Shown here: piece after piece, positions 1-14,495 of the stretch
How positions within the stretch are numbered: position 1 is the first letter of the stretch
How the letters are laid out: each line of letters starts with the position of its first letter
Assembly: GCF_000275845.1 (NCBI RefSeq)
Contig: NW_006766891.1
Location: forward strand, 223,172 to 287,171
Source of the DNA: Dichomitus squalens LYAD-421 SS1
Taxonomy: Eukaryota > Basidiomycota > Agaricomycetes > Polyporales > Polyporaceae
Direction: 5' to 3'
Length of the DNA stretch: 64,000 bases
Notes under the pieces: model-generated
What the model saw: only the letters and a program-made list of their open reading frames with translations
What the model was told of the DNA's origin: nothing
The model's database searches: none
Program-made: the position numbers and the translations under genes

Positions 1-312
1 GGTCTGACAGTGGGTATACGAGTGGGAAACAAGCGTACGCGGGAAGTCGGCATAGTAGACATTAGCAAACATCGACATAACGTATTTTCAAATGGTCGGT
101 GGGTTGTAGAAGGTTTCGCGACGATCAGGGGGCACGGGTACTATGTTGTGTAAGTGGAGAAAGGACACATAGAAACAAATCTTTCACGACTTCTCGGCGG
201 TATCAAGGCAGCAAAGCGATATCGAGCTCATGATTCTGGGTCGCGGGATGATTCTTCTTGAGAACGAAGACGTATGCGAGAGGGGGCTACGTCGAGAGCA
301 TGCTCCTCCTAT
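1..312. other. No gene recognised at the left edge
   Basis: This 312-base stretch lies downstream of the minus-strand membrane-protein gene that ends at 313. I see no conserved reading frame. It probably holds that gene's 3' untranslated region and spacer DNA. Confidence 0.5.
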
Positions 313-1554
313 TCAGAACTTGCCGTTCAGCTTCGTGAAGGCATCGACGGCAGCCTGGGCATCGTTGAATAGGGTTGCCAGCAACTTCATCTCGTTCGCG
401 TTGAAGGAGGAAGATCTCTCGACCTCAGCGCCATCGAAGATCGGCTTCGAGTCCTGGAGGCGACGAGCGACGGTCTGCCTCCAGGTTTTCCAGACAGGAG
501 TGTTGTTGGGGATAAGCAAGGAAAGCTGCTCCTCCACGTTCGAAGGCTTCAAGACCTGCATGAGGAATACAGCCGCCTGTGTCCTCGTCCCGAGACTGTA
601 GCGCTTCATCGTAGGAGCATTGAGTAGGTCCTCAAGGACGAGCTTCTCCCATGCTGCCTTCTCCTGGCGCGCAACGTAGGCATTGTATAGCCAGGAGACA
701 ACCATGGTGAAAAGGAAGAAGAGTTGGCCGAAGAAAGAGCCTCGGGGAACGACAAGCAGCTGCACCACACACTGGAGAGTCAATAGGAAACTGCAGGTGG
801 AAAAGGCCTGAAGGGCGCCCTCGTTCTTGCAGCGAAGCGTGAACTGTCCACGGGTGATAGAGCTCACAGCGGCTTCTGATCCCTTCAAAACGACGATCTC
901 GTTGTCCGACTCGAGATATCCGTCGCCTGCGGGAGCACCGGGGGTAGTGACGGGGCGAGTGAAAGTGAGATCGCCAGCCTGGAGAGCGTAAGACGCGATG
1001 CCATTGCTAGCCATCCCGAGGATGAGCATTCCCACAGTAGACCAATCACCGACGACACCGCAAGCAGCTGTGGCCGCCGAGCTGACGAGTATGGGGAGAA
1101 TGACCGGCGCGCTTATCCTAGCTGTCGGGTGTACCTCACACTCGGGAGCATCGGGAAGTTCAACGACCGTCACCGCCGAAGGAGTGGTGACGCGCCCCTC
1201 GAGGACGGTAACAGCGAGCTTCCTGGAGTACTCTGTCAAGAGCTTCGCGATAGGGCCGGTGGTGGGGAGAGCTGACCCCGAGAATGCTGCTGTGAACTTG
1301 GGGCCGTTCAAGGATGACGAGTTGGATGATAGGGCAGTGGGGTCGACGCTTACGCCAGGATGTGGGCCATCCCAGACGCGCGAGGCAGTCAGTCTACCAA
1401 AGCCTTGCCCAGTCAGGTAACTACCTGGGGCATTGAAGGCGCTTGGGAGACTGCGGCGACCGTTGACGTGGGTCACCTGCAAAGCGCCAAGGTTCTGCTC
1501 TCCGCCGACGAAACCTAGAAGAGCGGCAGTGGAAAACCCGGAATGGATGGACAT
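313..1554 (-). CDS. Uncharacterised multi-spanning membrane protein
   Basis: A single uninterrupted reading frame of 413 residues, unusual here because almost every other gene is split by introns. I do not recognise the family. The N-terminal 130 residues are polar and hydroxyl-rich. Hydrophobic stretches fall near residues 148-166, 172-192 and 255-292; the last is long enough for two passes and includes the run FFGQLFFLFTMVVSWLYNAY. A soluble, charged C-terminal domain of about 120 residues follows, rich in Lys, Arg and Leu. Three to five membrane segments is a reasonable reading. The ATG at 1552-1554 is the first in the frame and the stop is at 313-315. Large families of such integral-membrane proteins of unknown function are common in mushroom-forming fungi; that this is one of them is inference. 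Confidence 0.7.
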   Translation of the reverse strand: MSIHSGFSTAALLGFVGGEQNLGALQVTHVNGRRSLPSAFNAPGSYLTGQGFGRLTASRVWDGPHPGVSVDPTALSSNSSSLNGPKFTAAFSGSALPTTGPIAKLLTEYSRKLAVTVLEGRVTTPSAVTVVELPDAPECEVHPTARISAPVILPILVSSAATAACGVVGDWSTVGMLILGMASNGIASYALQAGDLTFTRPVTTPGAPAGDGYLESDNEIVVLKGSEAAVSSITRGQFTLRCKNEGALQAFSTCSFLLTLQCVVQLLVVPRGSFFGQLFFLFTMVVSWLYNAYVARQEKAAWEKLVLEDLLNAPTMKRYSLGTRTQAAVFLMQVLKPSNVEEQLSLLIPNNTPVWKTWRQTVARRLQDSKPIFDGAEVERSSSFNANEMKLLATLFNDAQAAVDAFTKLNGKF

Positions 1555-3218
1555 GATCTGGGGCGATAAGGAAAGATGTTACGGGGTGGGGGGAAGCTGA
1601 AGGAGATAATTGACGATGCAAGTCAGTTCATCGTACGCTCACAACGGCCTGCACATGGACATACCAAGTTTGCTAAGTCGGAGATGGTAGGGGGCGGTGA
1701 GAGCGAAGGAGTTGCAGAGTAGGGTGCGATGCGAGGAGTGTCTGGAGATCATAGGTCGACTGGCGAAGACAGGTTTTATTTGTGCACAACGAGGCTGTGT
1801 AAACCTGCTGACCACAGGAAGTTGGACATGCAGAAACCTTCCTTACATGCGATGCGCGTTCGCGAGTTACCGAGTTCATTGTGCGCCGAAGCCCTTGCCA
1901 TCTGAAGCGCTCACTGCCTCTGAGATGGTAATTCGATCAAGCCTTCGCCTCCTTGCTAACTTGACACCGGCTTTCAATCTCTTTGTATGTCGAAGGCGTT
2001 ACGACTGTCAATAGGCTCTGACGCATCCTTAACAGTGACCCTTTGTCTACGAGTCCGTTCTGCCAGAGAGACATGATAGCTGCTCCTACTAGTACAATAT
2101 GGAGGCAGGAAGCAGTTGTGTCCCGGACGCTCAAAATGGAAGTGCGATGGACGGGGACACAGGCAGCGTTGTATTTAGCACCGCCCAACGCATCTTGCCA
2201 CTGCTGCCGCGACAAAGCTGCAACACGATCGAGCTTGAAGGTACAAGGATGAGGGGCAATAAGGCAGAAATAGGACAAGTGGACCCCAGTCAAGCGAGAC
2301 GAGCATGCAGGCTGTAGCATCGTAATCGTGCACGCGAAGGAGATGCGCGAGGCTGTGGCCCTGAGAAGACGCTTTTCGAGAAGGGACTTCCACGGGTCTC
2401 AGTTACACTGGCATACTCGGAAATCATCCACTTCGAGTGCTCTTAGAGGTCCATATCGAAACAGGGACGGACGCTGAGGAAGCATAATCGCGCACGCGGA
2501 CATGAATAGTCACACGGACCACACAGGTTGTACACATGTGGGCTGATGATGACGAGTGAACACCAGCATCGCTCCGTCCACATACACAGTGGACGGAACT
2601 CTATTACATGATAAGGCTGTGACTGTAGGGTTGCCTGCAGGCAAGTCTTTTCCACGTACATCCAGTTCTGGCGTCGAAGAATCGACTATATGTGTCAGTA
2701 TAATGGAAATTCGGATTCCAGGCAAACGCTACCGAGCGCATCTAGCGCCCACACAATTGGCAGCGCTCGAACCATGGGATCATATCGATGACTGCATGCG
2801 AGGCTGTGCACTGGCTCATAAGCAGCGTGCAATTCATAGGTCGGTGCAGTCCGTCGCAGATCCATTGTGAACGCTACAAATGGACAACCCTCGAGGCGTG
2901 GAAGCCGACCACGACTTCGCTGAGGTCCTATGAGAATGACACAGAATAATGACTCACCAAACATGCGCAAATGCATCAGTACGTGAAGTTGACGCTTGGC
3001 ATGGCACTATAGGTAGAGACCACTGGACAGTGAACAGATCTAGACGAAGAGCACTCTGAGATCCCATGAGTGCTCATTCAGTAGACAATGAAACCTCGTA
3101 CCTGCGAAATACCGGTGCATTCCATGCACGGGTTTGCGAATTTAATCTTACACTGGCAGTCAGCCCTAACAAATTACATGTATGTACACTTCTATTTTGC
3201 GCATCAGCAACGAACCAA
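1555..3218. other. 1.66-kb gap without a recognisable gene
   Basis: The interval separates two minus-strand genes and should contain the promoter of the membrane-protein gene and the 3' end of the Nudix gene. Short open frames up to about 127 codons exist on both strands, but none resembles a family I know, none has a convincing exon-intron pattern, and codon use looks random. A non-coding transcript or a fast-evolving small gene cannot be excluded. Confidence 0.45.
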
Positions 3219-4317
3219 TTATGGCTTGGCCTGGCGAAGCCTCTCGGCGAGCTCAAAACCTGAGGCCATGTGGCTGAGCCTCGCGTCGACCACAAAACCC
3301 TAGGAGCACTAGCTTTGAGTTTGCAAAAAGGGGGAATCAGCGATACACCGACCTTCTTCTCGTATTCTGATAGATCATATCTAGGTTTTCATAGCCTGGC
3401 CAATGACAATGACAATCGAAGACAAACCTTTGAACTCGGCGGCCAACTTGGACAGCTCCACGATGCGCGCCGTGATGTATTCTCCCGGTTCGAGCTTCTG
3501 CGCGGGCATCTCCAGTTTCTCAGGGAATGGTACGTCGACAGTGACTAACTTCATATTGGCGTTCGTCATCCCTATGTCAGGGTGAGCATTGGTAGAAAAT
3601 ATGCCAGAGGACCCGGAGTGCGGACCTGGATCGCACACAAGCAGGGGGGACGTCTGTATGACACTGCTGGCCTTGAAGCCAGTTTCTTCCTCGAGTTCAC
3701 GAATTGCGGCTCCTTCCGCTGACTCTCCTTCATCGATTAGTCCTAGAAGGTGTGTAAGTCGATTGTCCAGCCAATCAACGTGTCCCTCGGTCCCACGAAC
3801 CTGCGGGCAACTCTGTACATCCCGGTCATCGAAGTTCGTAACGCGTCGGGGGATAGAGATTACATACCCACGACATATCGCTCAACGGGCGGTCGGAATT
3901 GCTCGATGATTATGGTGGACGGTGGAAATGCATTTGATTCCGACCGAAGGATGGCGAGAATCGCGACGGCTACGCCATAGGCGTGGATGAATACATACTG
4001 GGAATCACGACGGGGCGCGATGCACTCACCATCTACGCCGCCGGAACCCCGCGTCGGACGTGTCGCAAACTCCCAAGGCCGCTGATACCGCCAAAGACGT
4101 CATCCCGGCGGACGAACTAAATGCGACGGATTGCAACATACCTCCTTGCCATCCGGATCCCTCCAAGTGCATTTCTTGAGCTTCACCCACCTGATTTCGC
4201 AGAAACACGGGGAGCGTTTGATTGGATAGAGCCCGGTAGGAACGCTGCCGGATGCTGTACTCACTTTGCCTCCGAAGTCTGCAGGTCTTCGACTGAGAGA
4301 ACTTTGGACTCTGGCAT
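3219..4317 (-). CDS. YSA1: Nudix hydrolase, ADP-ribose pyrophosphatase (NUDT5/YSA1 type)
   Basis: Predicted to hydrolyse ADP-ribose and related nucleotide sugars to AMP and ribose 5-phosphate. The Nudix box, GX5EX7REUXEEXGU, is complete: the Gly-Leu-Ile-Asp-Glu-Gly-Glu start is followed by RELEEETGF. The N-terminal exons read MPESKVLSVEDLQTSEAK, then WVKLKKCTWRDPDGKE, then RPWEFATRPTRG, as in NUDT5. After the Nudix box the frame jumps an intron from VCDPG to MTNANMKLVTVDV. A short exon coding LSEYEKK leads to the final exon, GFVVDARLSHMASGFELAE. I trace about seven introns. The donor before the short exon is the weakest call: phase fits only if the intron starts GTCTTC a few bases past the obvious GTTTGT site. 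Start ATG is at 4315-4317, stop at 3219-3221. Confidence 0.85.
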
Positions 4318-4598
4318 CGCGCTGGGGGTATTGATGTAGATGAACCTGCGCGCAACAGCTGGCTTGGTGGTAGCACGAAGTAAATGAGCGAGCGCTGCAG
4401 ACAGCGGGGGGCGGGAGTAGAGGAGGAGCATGGGCCTCCGTTGTCGCCGCGCATCGCGGCCCGAAGCAGCGGCCCCCCCACGGGGGGTATGCGATCACGT
4501 GCGCGACGATAGACCTCGGGATCGCAGCCAGTGGCCTCCTTTGGCTCTCTCCTCCATCTTTCCATATCCCCCTCTCATCGCCTCGCACATCACTTACA

Positions 4599-6101
4599 AT
4601 GGTCAAAGCAGTCGTTCTTGGTGCTGCAGGTGCGTCGCTTGAGTTCTGGGTCCGTGTTCTGTGTTTCACCGCTAATCGGGCTTGATCAGGCGGCATTGGC
4701 CAGCCTCTGTCTCTGCTCCTCAAGGCTAACCCCAACGTCACGGAGGTACGCCTTCCTTTGCGCGGAGGAGAAAAAATAAGTAGCCAACACCTATGACAGT
4801 TGAGCCTCTATGATATCGTGAACACGCCCGGTGTTGCTGCCGACTTGTCCCACATCGCGACTCCTGCCAAGGTCGTCGGCTACCTTCCCCCAGATGATGG
4901 TCTCAAGAAGGCCTTGACCGGTGCCGACATCGTTGTCATCCCCGCTGGTGTTCCCCGTAAACCCGGAGTACGTATAATTCATCGTCGTCTCGTAAGCGGA
5001 CGCTAACAGACTCTTCCAGATGACGAGGTTGGTTCTTTGAGCTCCTCGTACATGGCGCCATTGACATCCTGATGTATCGCGTCATCAAGAGACGATCTCT
5101 TTAAGGTCATCTCACGACATCTCACCGTATTCCGTTCTTGCTAACAAGCGCGATATTTAGATTAACGCTGGCATCGTTCGCGATCTCGCGACTGGCATTG
5201 CGACCACCGCGCCCAAGGCCTTCGTCTTGGTCATTTCGAACCCTGTCAACTCAACCGTCCCCATCGTAGCCGAGGTCTTCAAGCAGCACGGTGTCTTCAA
5301 TCCTAAGAAGTGCGAATTATGCTATCTTTGCTCATCACATTGGCTCACGTTCGTTCCGCAGGATCTTCGGTGTTACTACGTTGGATGTCGTCCGCGCTTC
5401 GACTTTCGTTGCTGAGATCCTTGGCGACCTCGGCAAGGCACCCAGTGTCGTCGTTCCCGTGGTCGGTGGTCACTCCGGCGTGACGGCAAGTTTTTCAACT
5501 TGTCCAATCAGGAGTTGGGAATTAACACCTTGCTATCTGATAGATCGTGCCCTTGCTCTCGCAGTCCTCTCACCCGCTCCCGTCTGGCTTCGCCCAGGAC
5601 GCTCTGGAGCAGCTGACGAATCGCATCCAGTTCGGCGGTGACGAGGTCGTCAAAGCGAAGGATGGCGCCGGATCTGCGACCCTTTCTATGGCTTATGCCG
5701 GTGTCGAATTCGCGAACAAGATCATCCGTGCCGTCAAGGGCGAGAAGGGCCTCGTTGCACCTACGTTCGTTAACCTCGCCGCCGACGCAGCAGGCGGCGA
5801 GGCCCTCAAGAAAGAGATTGGCAGTGACCTCGAGTACTTCTCGGCACCCGTTGAACTCGGCGTAAGTTCGAATGCTACTACAGCGGGGCATATAGCTGAT
5901 GTTGTCCAAAGGCCGAGGGTGTGGTTGCGATCAAGTCACTCGGCAAGATCAGCGAGTACGAGACGAAGCTCATCAAGGCTGCCGTTCCTGAGCTACAAAC
6001 CAACATCGAGAAGGTATGTGGGCTTTTTGAATGAAATATTCCATGCGGGCTCACCGTTTCCCATACAGGGTGTCTCTTTCATCGGCGCGTCTAAGCTCTG
6101 A
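4599..6101 (+). CDS. Malate dehydrogenase with peroxisomal (SKL) tail
   Basis: NAD-dependent malate/oxaloacetate oxidoreductase of the mitochondrial/glyoxysomal LDH-MDH class. The protein opens directly with the Rossmann motif ([17 protein letters not shown]) and has no targeting presequence. Other marks are [40 protein letters not shown] and the catalytic His in VVGGHSGVT. It ends Ala-Ser-Lys-Leu-stop, a type 1 peroxisomal targeting signal, so a role in glyoxylate or peroxisomal redox shuttling is likely. Exons: 4599-4629, 4690-4745, 4800-4967, 5020-5027, 5090-5105, 5161-5309, 5362-5485, 5544-5861, 5912-6013, 6069-6101. Exons 4 and 5 are only 8 and 16 nt. The intron 5486-5543 starts with GC (GCAAGT) rather than GT. 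Confidence 0.93.
5486..5543 (+). other. GC-AG intron in the malate dehydrogenase gene
   Basis: The conserved peptide GGHSGVT/IVPLL is only continuous if the 58-nt segment beginning GCAAGT and ending GATAG is removed. No GT at this junction keeps the frame. GCAAGT is the classic strong GC donor of U2 introns. Confidence 0.85.
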
Positions 6102-6305
6102 ACGTGACCTGGGAAAGAAGTAGAAGCCGTGAAGGAATTACATACTGTACGCGTGTAGCTTGTAGAACAGATATCCTTATATCGTGATTCGTTGCCAGCC
6201 ACCTGAAGCATGACTACCCCCGGGCATCCTCTTAAGGCTCTTGCACTGAGTACACACGACATCTTCATAGGCAATGCGATAAAGACCCGGGCTGGACATA
6301 CGAAC
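6102..6305. other. Short convergent spacer (MDH and DDX41 3' ends)
   Basis: 204 bases between the stop codons of two convergent genes. It must hold both polyadenylation regions; I see no clear AATAAA. The 3' untranslated regions of the two mRNAs may overlap. Confidence 0.5.
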
Positions 6306-8571
<2,266 letters not shown>

Positions 8572-8827
8572 GATCACGATGGGGGAGGCAGTGGAAGAGC
8601 CTGAGATGGACTCGGTCCTGAGCCTCACCTCAGCGCTCAGCTGGATTGTCATAGACGCCCAATCGGATGGACGGGCCGAGCTACCGCATCTGAGACCAAT
8701 CGAGCCTGCGCAGATGAAAGCGATCTCCGTACGATAAATATTTAGGACGTTCTGTCCGCAGACATGGCCCATATGTACCGCTCCTCTCAGGAGTTGACAT
8801 CAGCCTCCTTCTTCTCTCTCAACGGCC
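8572..8827. promoter_or_regulatory. Divergent promoter region between DDX41 and GALT genes
   Basis: 256 bases separate the two start codons, so both promoters and 5' leaders lie here. An AT-rich block near 8733-8745 (ATAAATATTTA) could act as a TATA-like element in either direction. A pyrimidine-rich tract follows at about 8806-8822, just before the GALT start. Element assignment is inference. Confidence 0.45.
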
Positions 8828-10231
<1,404 letters not shown>

Positions 10232-10362
10232 GACAGTAGATGGGCGTAGAAACGTCATGGCCACCTAAGTAATGCAGCATAGAATAGTGACATGTACAAC
10301 CAACAGCGATGCAGAGAGCCGCCTGTGCAGGCGCAAGTCAACGTACAGTTTCTACCCAAGGC

Positions 10363-13071
10363 TCAGTGAGCCTTCTTCGCCCGCTCGATATGCGCCCGCA
10401 GCTTCTGCTGCTTTTGCCGCAATGACGCCTTCTTCTTCCCTTTGACAGCTCCGCTCGCGAGGATCATCATGATAGGCTTGTTTCGCGCCTTTTCGCGGTT
10501 CGTCGAGCTGCTCGGCCTCTCTTTGTTCTTCTTGCCCTTGAGCGAACCATACTTTTCGCGGCCCTCGCGACCCTTCTCGATCGAGGCTATGCGCTCGGCG
10601 TAGTCCGCCTTGGCTTTCTTGCGAGGTCCAAGAATGTCGTTCTCTGAGATGAAGGCGTCTGCGAGGTTTCCGTCAGAGGCCAGAAGGGATTTCTTCTGTG
10701 ACTCGAGCGTGGCGAGTTTGCGCTTCGCGGAGCCACCTCCTCCTCGCTCGACGGCTTCTGATGCGGCTTTGATGCGCAGGTCGTTGAGCATCGCGAAGTC
10801 GGCAGGGGTGAGAATCTACAGTCGTAGGGAGTTAAGTCAATTTGGACAGTATGAACTTCGGCTAAGGACGTACCTTCGTTGTCGCAAGGGTGGATATCCG
10901 TTTAACGGCATCTTCTGCTGCGTCCTCCTTCCCCTCATCCTCGTCATCCATTTCTGCGTCCTCGTCATCATCTCCGGCCTTTGCCTTCCCTTTACCCTTC
11001 TCTCTGCTCTTCTTGGACTTATTGCCGTCCTCATCTTCACTGTCGCTGACCTCAATATCCTCGTCGCTGTCTGAGTCCACATCGAGCCATCCATCCGAGG
11101 ATTCTTCCGACGAGTCCGACTCAACATCCCAGCCCTCCCATGCTGCCTCGTCGTCCTCATCTTCGTCACCGCTAGCAGCGCCATCCTCTTCTCGCAGTTT
11201 CTTCAAGTGATCCTCGAGGAGCTAGGAAGAGTGAACACCTCAATCGAGCTCGACGAAACCCGAGAAACGAAGACATACCACGAGCCCCTCGATGTCAACA
11301 GCCGCTTCCGCACTATGGCCAAACGGCAACGGCTGACTGCCCTTCGCCATGCCCATGCTAGCGTCCTTGCCCCGCTCCCTCCTCTTGAGCATCCCAGGGT
11401 TGACTTCACGGAACAGCTGGAGCAGACCGCGCGCGGCGGCTGTGACGGCCTTGTCGCGGCTCTTCCTGTACTCGATCAAGTCGCCCAGCAGGTCCTCCTC
11501 CATCGCCCACGGCTGGCGCCTGCAAACCTCGCGTATCGAGTTGATGCCCGCGGCGATGACCTCGCTGCCGACACCTGGGTGCACGAACTCCTGCGCGAGC
11601 TTGCGCACGACGGGCGTGAGCGCGTCCGGGGGCGTGTATTCGTGCACGGACTGGGCGAGCGCAACGAGGATGGCGGGGATGCGGAGCTGGTGGTAGGTGA
11701 GGTACTTCATGATGTACGTGTAGAAGCCGAGCACGCAGAGCTTGTGGCCGCCCATGACGCGCGAGAGGAGCTGCATGATGAGGATCTTGTGGTCGAGCGA
11801 GAAGCGTTTGTCGTACTTGTTCAGAAGGTCGTACAGCTTCTCGCCGAATGTCTGGGGGTCGTTGAGGAGCTGGATAGCGGGGAAGTTCGGGTTGGAAGAG
11901 TCGGTTTTCTTCTTTTGTTTCTGCTTGAAGCATCAGTCGGCTGTCCGGATTGGATGGAAAGGCACTGTCTCACAGATTTGATGGTCTTGATCTGTTTCTC
12001 GAGCTTCTTGGCCCCGCTACGAGTCTTCTTGTTGATTTCGCGTCGATGTTGGAGGGACTTGACATCAGGAAGCTAAGGAACCGTGAATCTCAGTGCCGCA
12101 TTCTGAGGCTCGTGAAAAAGGAAGACGCACATCTTCCTCCTCTTCGTCACTATCCTCCTTTTCCTCATCGCTCCCGAGGAAGAAGTGTAAAGATGCGCTT
12201 TGTACTTTTACCACCGGGTGGAAGCAGCCCAGCGCGATGATGGATACCGTCTTCGCATCGTTCCTACGTTGGCGACAGTGAGATGCCACAGAAACGGTAC
12301 GATTAAGGCACTCACCAGATGCCTTTCCGCCAAAGCTCCTTGGTAAGGACGACTGCCCACATGGCCTCCTCACCGTTGCTCCCTGCAGCAGACGGCCGGG
12401 CAGCAGCCCTGAGCTTGCCCTTGTCCCCAACAACTTCGGCATCCATCCCTCGCTCGACCATTCCGAAGAGCATGGCTTGGACAGCACGGTTCAGCTTGTG
12501 ATTCTTGGCACGGAGATTGGAAGTGCGAATGTCCGAGAGAATGGTGCGGCGAATGAATGATCGTAGGGAAGATGAAGTGGTGCGAGGAAGGAGAGGGAAG
12601 AGTGTCTGGAGTAGACTGGCAGAAGAGCACGATGTTGAGAACGTATTCACGTGAGCGTAAAAGGCCCACATACGTGATAGATGTTATGACATTCTTGTTG
12701 CGGAGCATGACCAAGTTTTGTACGAGCGACTTCCGGGTATCAGGTGACAGTGTCCCGTAGTTCTCAAGAAGCAATGTCGAGATCTGAGACGGAAAATCCG
12801 ATGTCTCTTTAGGATAGCATTGTGCTACCTGTAGTACTCAAAATTAGGTTGAGACTGGGGGCACCTCGGATCCCTTACACACCTGAGCAACGAATGAGAC
12901 AAGCTCCCTGAAATGCTGCGCGTTCTCTTCGGGGTTGATCTGGAAGATTTGGCGTATGCTGTTAAAATGGTTCCATTGTTGCAAAAACTCCTCCTTGTAC
13001 GCGGATGGGTCGCGCTTGATGAGATTTTGCAGTTGCGGAAGATTAGATGTGAGAAGCACGCCACGACCCAT
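10363..13071 (-). CDS. SDA1: SDA1 family protein, 60S ribosomal subunit biogenesis/export
   Basis: Nucleolar protein needed for 60S pre-ribosome maturation and export and, in yeast, G1 progression. The N-terminal exon reads [20 protein letters not shown], followed by the conserved [10 protein letters not shown]. After the first intron comes [18 protein letters not shown], then [17 protein letters not shown] large acidic Asp/Glu/Ser tract lies at about 10870-11200. The C terminus, [18 protein letters not shown] onward, ends in a Lys/Arg-rich nucleolar-type tail ([20 protein letters not shown]). Eight or so introns. I chose the ATG at 13069-13071 because the conserved N terminus starts there; an upstream ATG at about 13188 is out of frame and probably untranslated leader. 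Confidence 0.92.
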
Positions 13072-13322
13072 GGCAAGAGAGATGAAGTCAAGAGTGACGG
13101 TAGAAGTGCACGAAGGCTAGTACTTGCGGGTACACCATATGGGCGCTTACAGAAAATCTTGGACGGTCGCGGGTAGAGCGGCCCGACATGATGAGGCGCC
13201 GGGAAACTATATCATACTCGGACTCAACTCCCAGCAAGCAAGACTCCGAGGCAGGACGGGAGCACGATGGTCATCAATAGACCGGGAATACAACAACACA
13301 GATGGTAGTACAAGGGTATATC

Positions 13323-14260
13323 TCATGAGCTCGCGCTGGCCGCAACGGGCGCAACGGGGGCGGGGTTCTCTGTCGTGGCAGCAGGCGAGGTCGCCTCCTT
13401 CTCGTTCTTCTCGGATGTAGGAGACGTAAGCGCTCCTCCACGACCTCTACCACGACCACTGCCCCCACGGCCACCGCTTCCCCGACCACCACCGCGCACT
13501 GCACCACGAATCCCAATTGACTGTTGAGGCTTCTTGTCACCATCCTCGCCGGTCTCTTCATCAGCCTTCTTGGGCTTGTTCCATTCACGCGCAGGCTTCC
13601 CTGAGTCCCATTCACGACCCTGAATCTACACATAGCCGTGAGTAGCAGATACCTTGCGTGATGCCGGTGCGACAGGCATACCTTTTCCATCTTACGGCGA
13701 GCGTTCTGCTCGCGGGCTTTATCCACATTTTCCTGCACCTTCTTCTGCTTGGCCAACTTAGCACGCTCTGATTCTTGCTTCTTCTTGTACTCATCCTCGT
13801 CCGCTTGTACGTCCTACACGGCTCAATGAGCCCACGCCTGTCAGTGGTTGCACAACGCCCGCACCAGCCGCCTTTGTTTGATCTTCTCGTTTTGCTCCCG
13901 GATTCGCGCCATTCGCTCTGCCAGCTCCTCTTCACTGGGCTTCTCCTGGAGTCACATTGAGATACCTCCTAGAGACTGGCTAGCATGGAGGAGACACACC
14001 CGCTGCGCCCCGCCCGTCTTAACGCGATCAGGGTTCACGTAGGGCTTCTTCTTCTCCTTCGGCTCCTTCTTATTTCCTGCAGAATCCTTAGTATCGCCCT
14101 CATCCTGTGCGTCTTCCGTTGCGAGAGACGCGTCTTCGGTGGTTGGAGAGGCGTCCTTGGCGGCGTTTGCTGCGTCTGACTCCTCCTTGATCTTCAGAGC
14201 GTCGAGGTCGAGACCGAGAGAGTTCGAGGCGGACTGGTCCGCCGACGCTGCGTCAGACAT
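13323..14260 (-). CDS. Charged coiled-coil protein with RGG-rich C terminus
   Basis: Not assigned to a named family. The first exon gives an acidic, Ala/Asp/Glu-rich N terminus (MSDAASADQSASNSLGLDLD) and a Lys/Pro stretch before PYVNPDRVKTGGAQR. The middle is a long charged helix containing EELAERMARIREQNEKIK and VQENVDKAREQNARRKMEK. The last exon starts IQGREWDSGKPAREWNKP and then carries a Gly/Arg box (GGGRGSGGRGGSGRGRGRGG) typical of RNA-binding proteins. Stop TGA at 13323-13325. An RNA- or ribosome-associated role is inference from the RGG box and basic helices. It is divergent to the PGK gene, with 235 bases between starts. Confidence 0.75.
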
Positions 14261-14419
14261 GAATGGGAGAGATGGTGGGACCCAAGGACTGGGGAGAGAC
14301 TAGAATTGGCGAGACGCGAGGGGCAGAGACGCGCACGTACGGATCGGGAAGGACGGCGATGACGGGAGATGCCGAGCCGTGACTTCATCGAATGGGCGAA
14401 TGGATATCATCCGGTTACA

Positions 14420-14425
14420 TATAAG
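14420..14425 (+). promoter_or_regulatory. TATA-like element upstream of PGK
   Basis: TATAAG lies about 70 bases before the PGK start codon in the 235-bp spacer shared with the RGG-protein gene. Highly expressed fungal glycolytic genes often have a TATA box and a pyrimidine-rich initiator; here CTCC/CTTTCTC tracts lie between it and the ATG. Confidence 0.5.
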
Positions 14426-14495
14426 CCCACCTCGCAGATCGTCTCCGGCTCAGGCCACCATCGATCTCCTCGCTTTCTCTCCGACGACGACCGCC

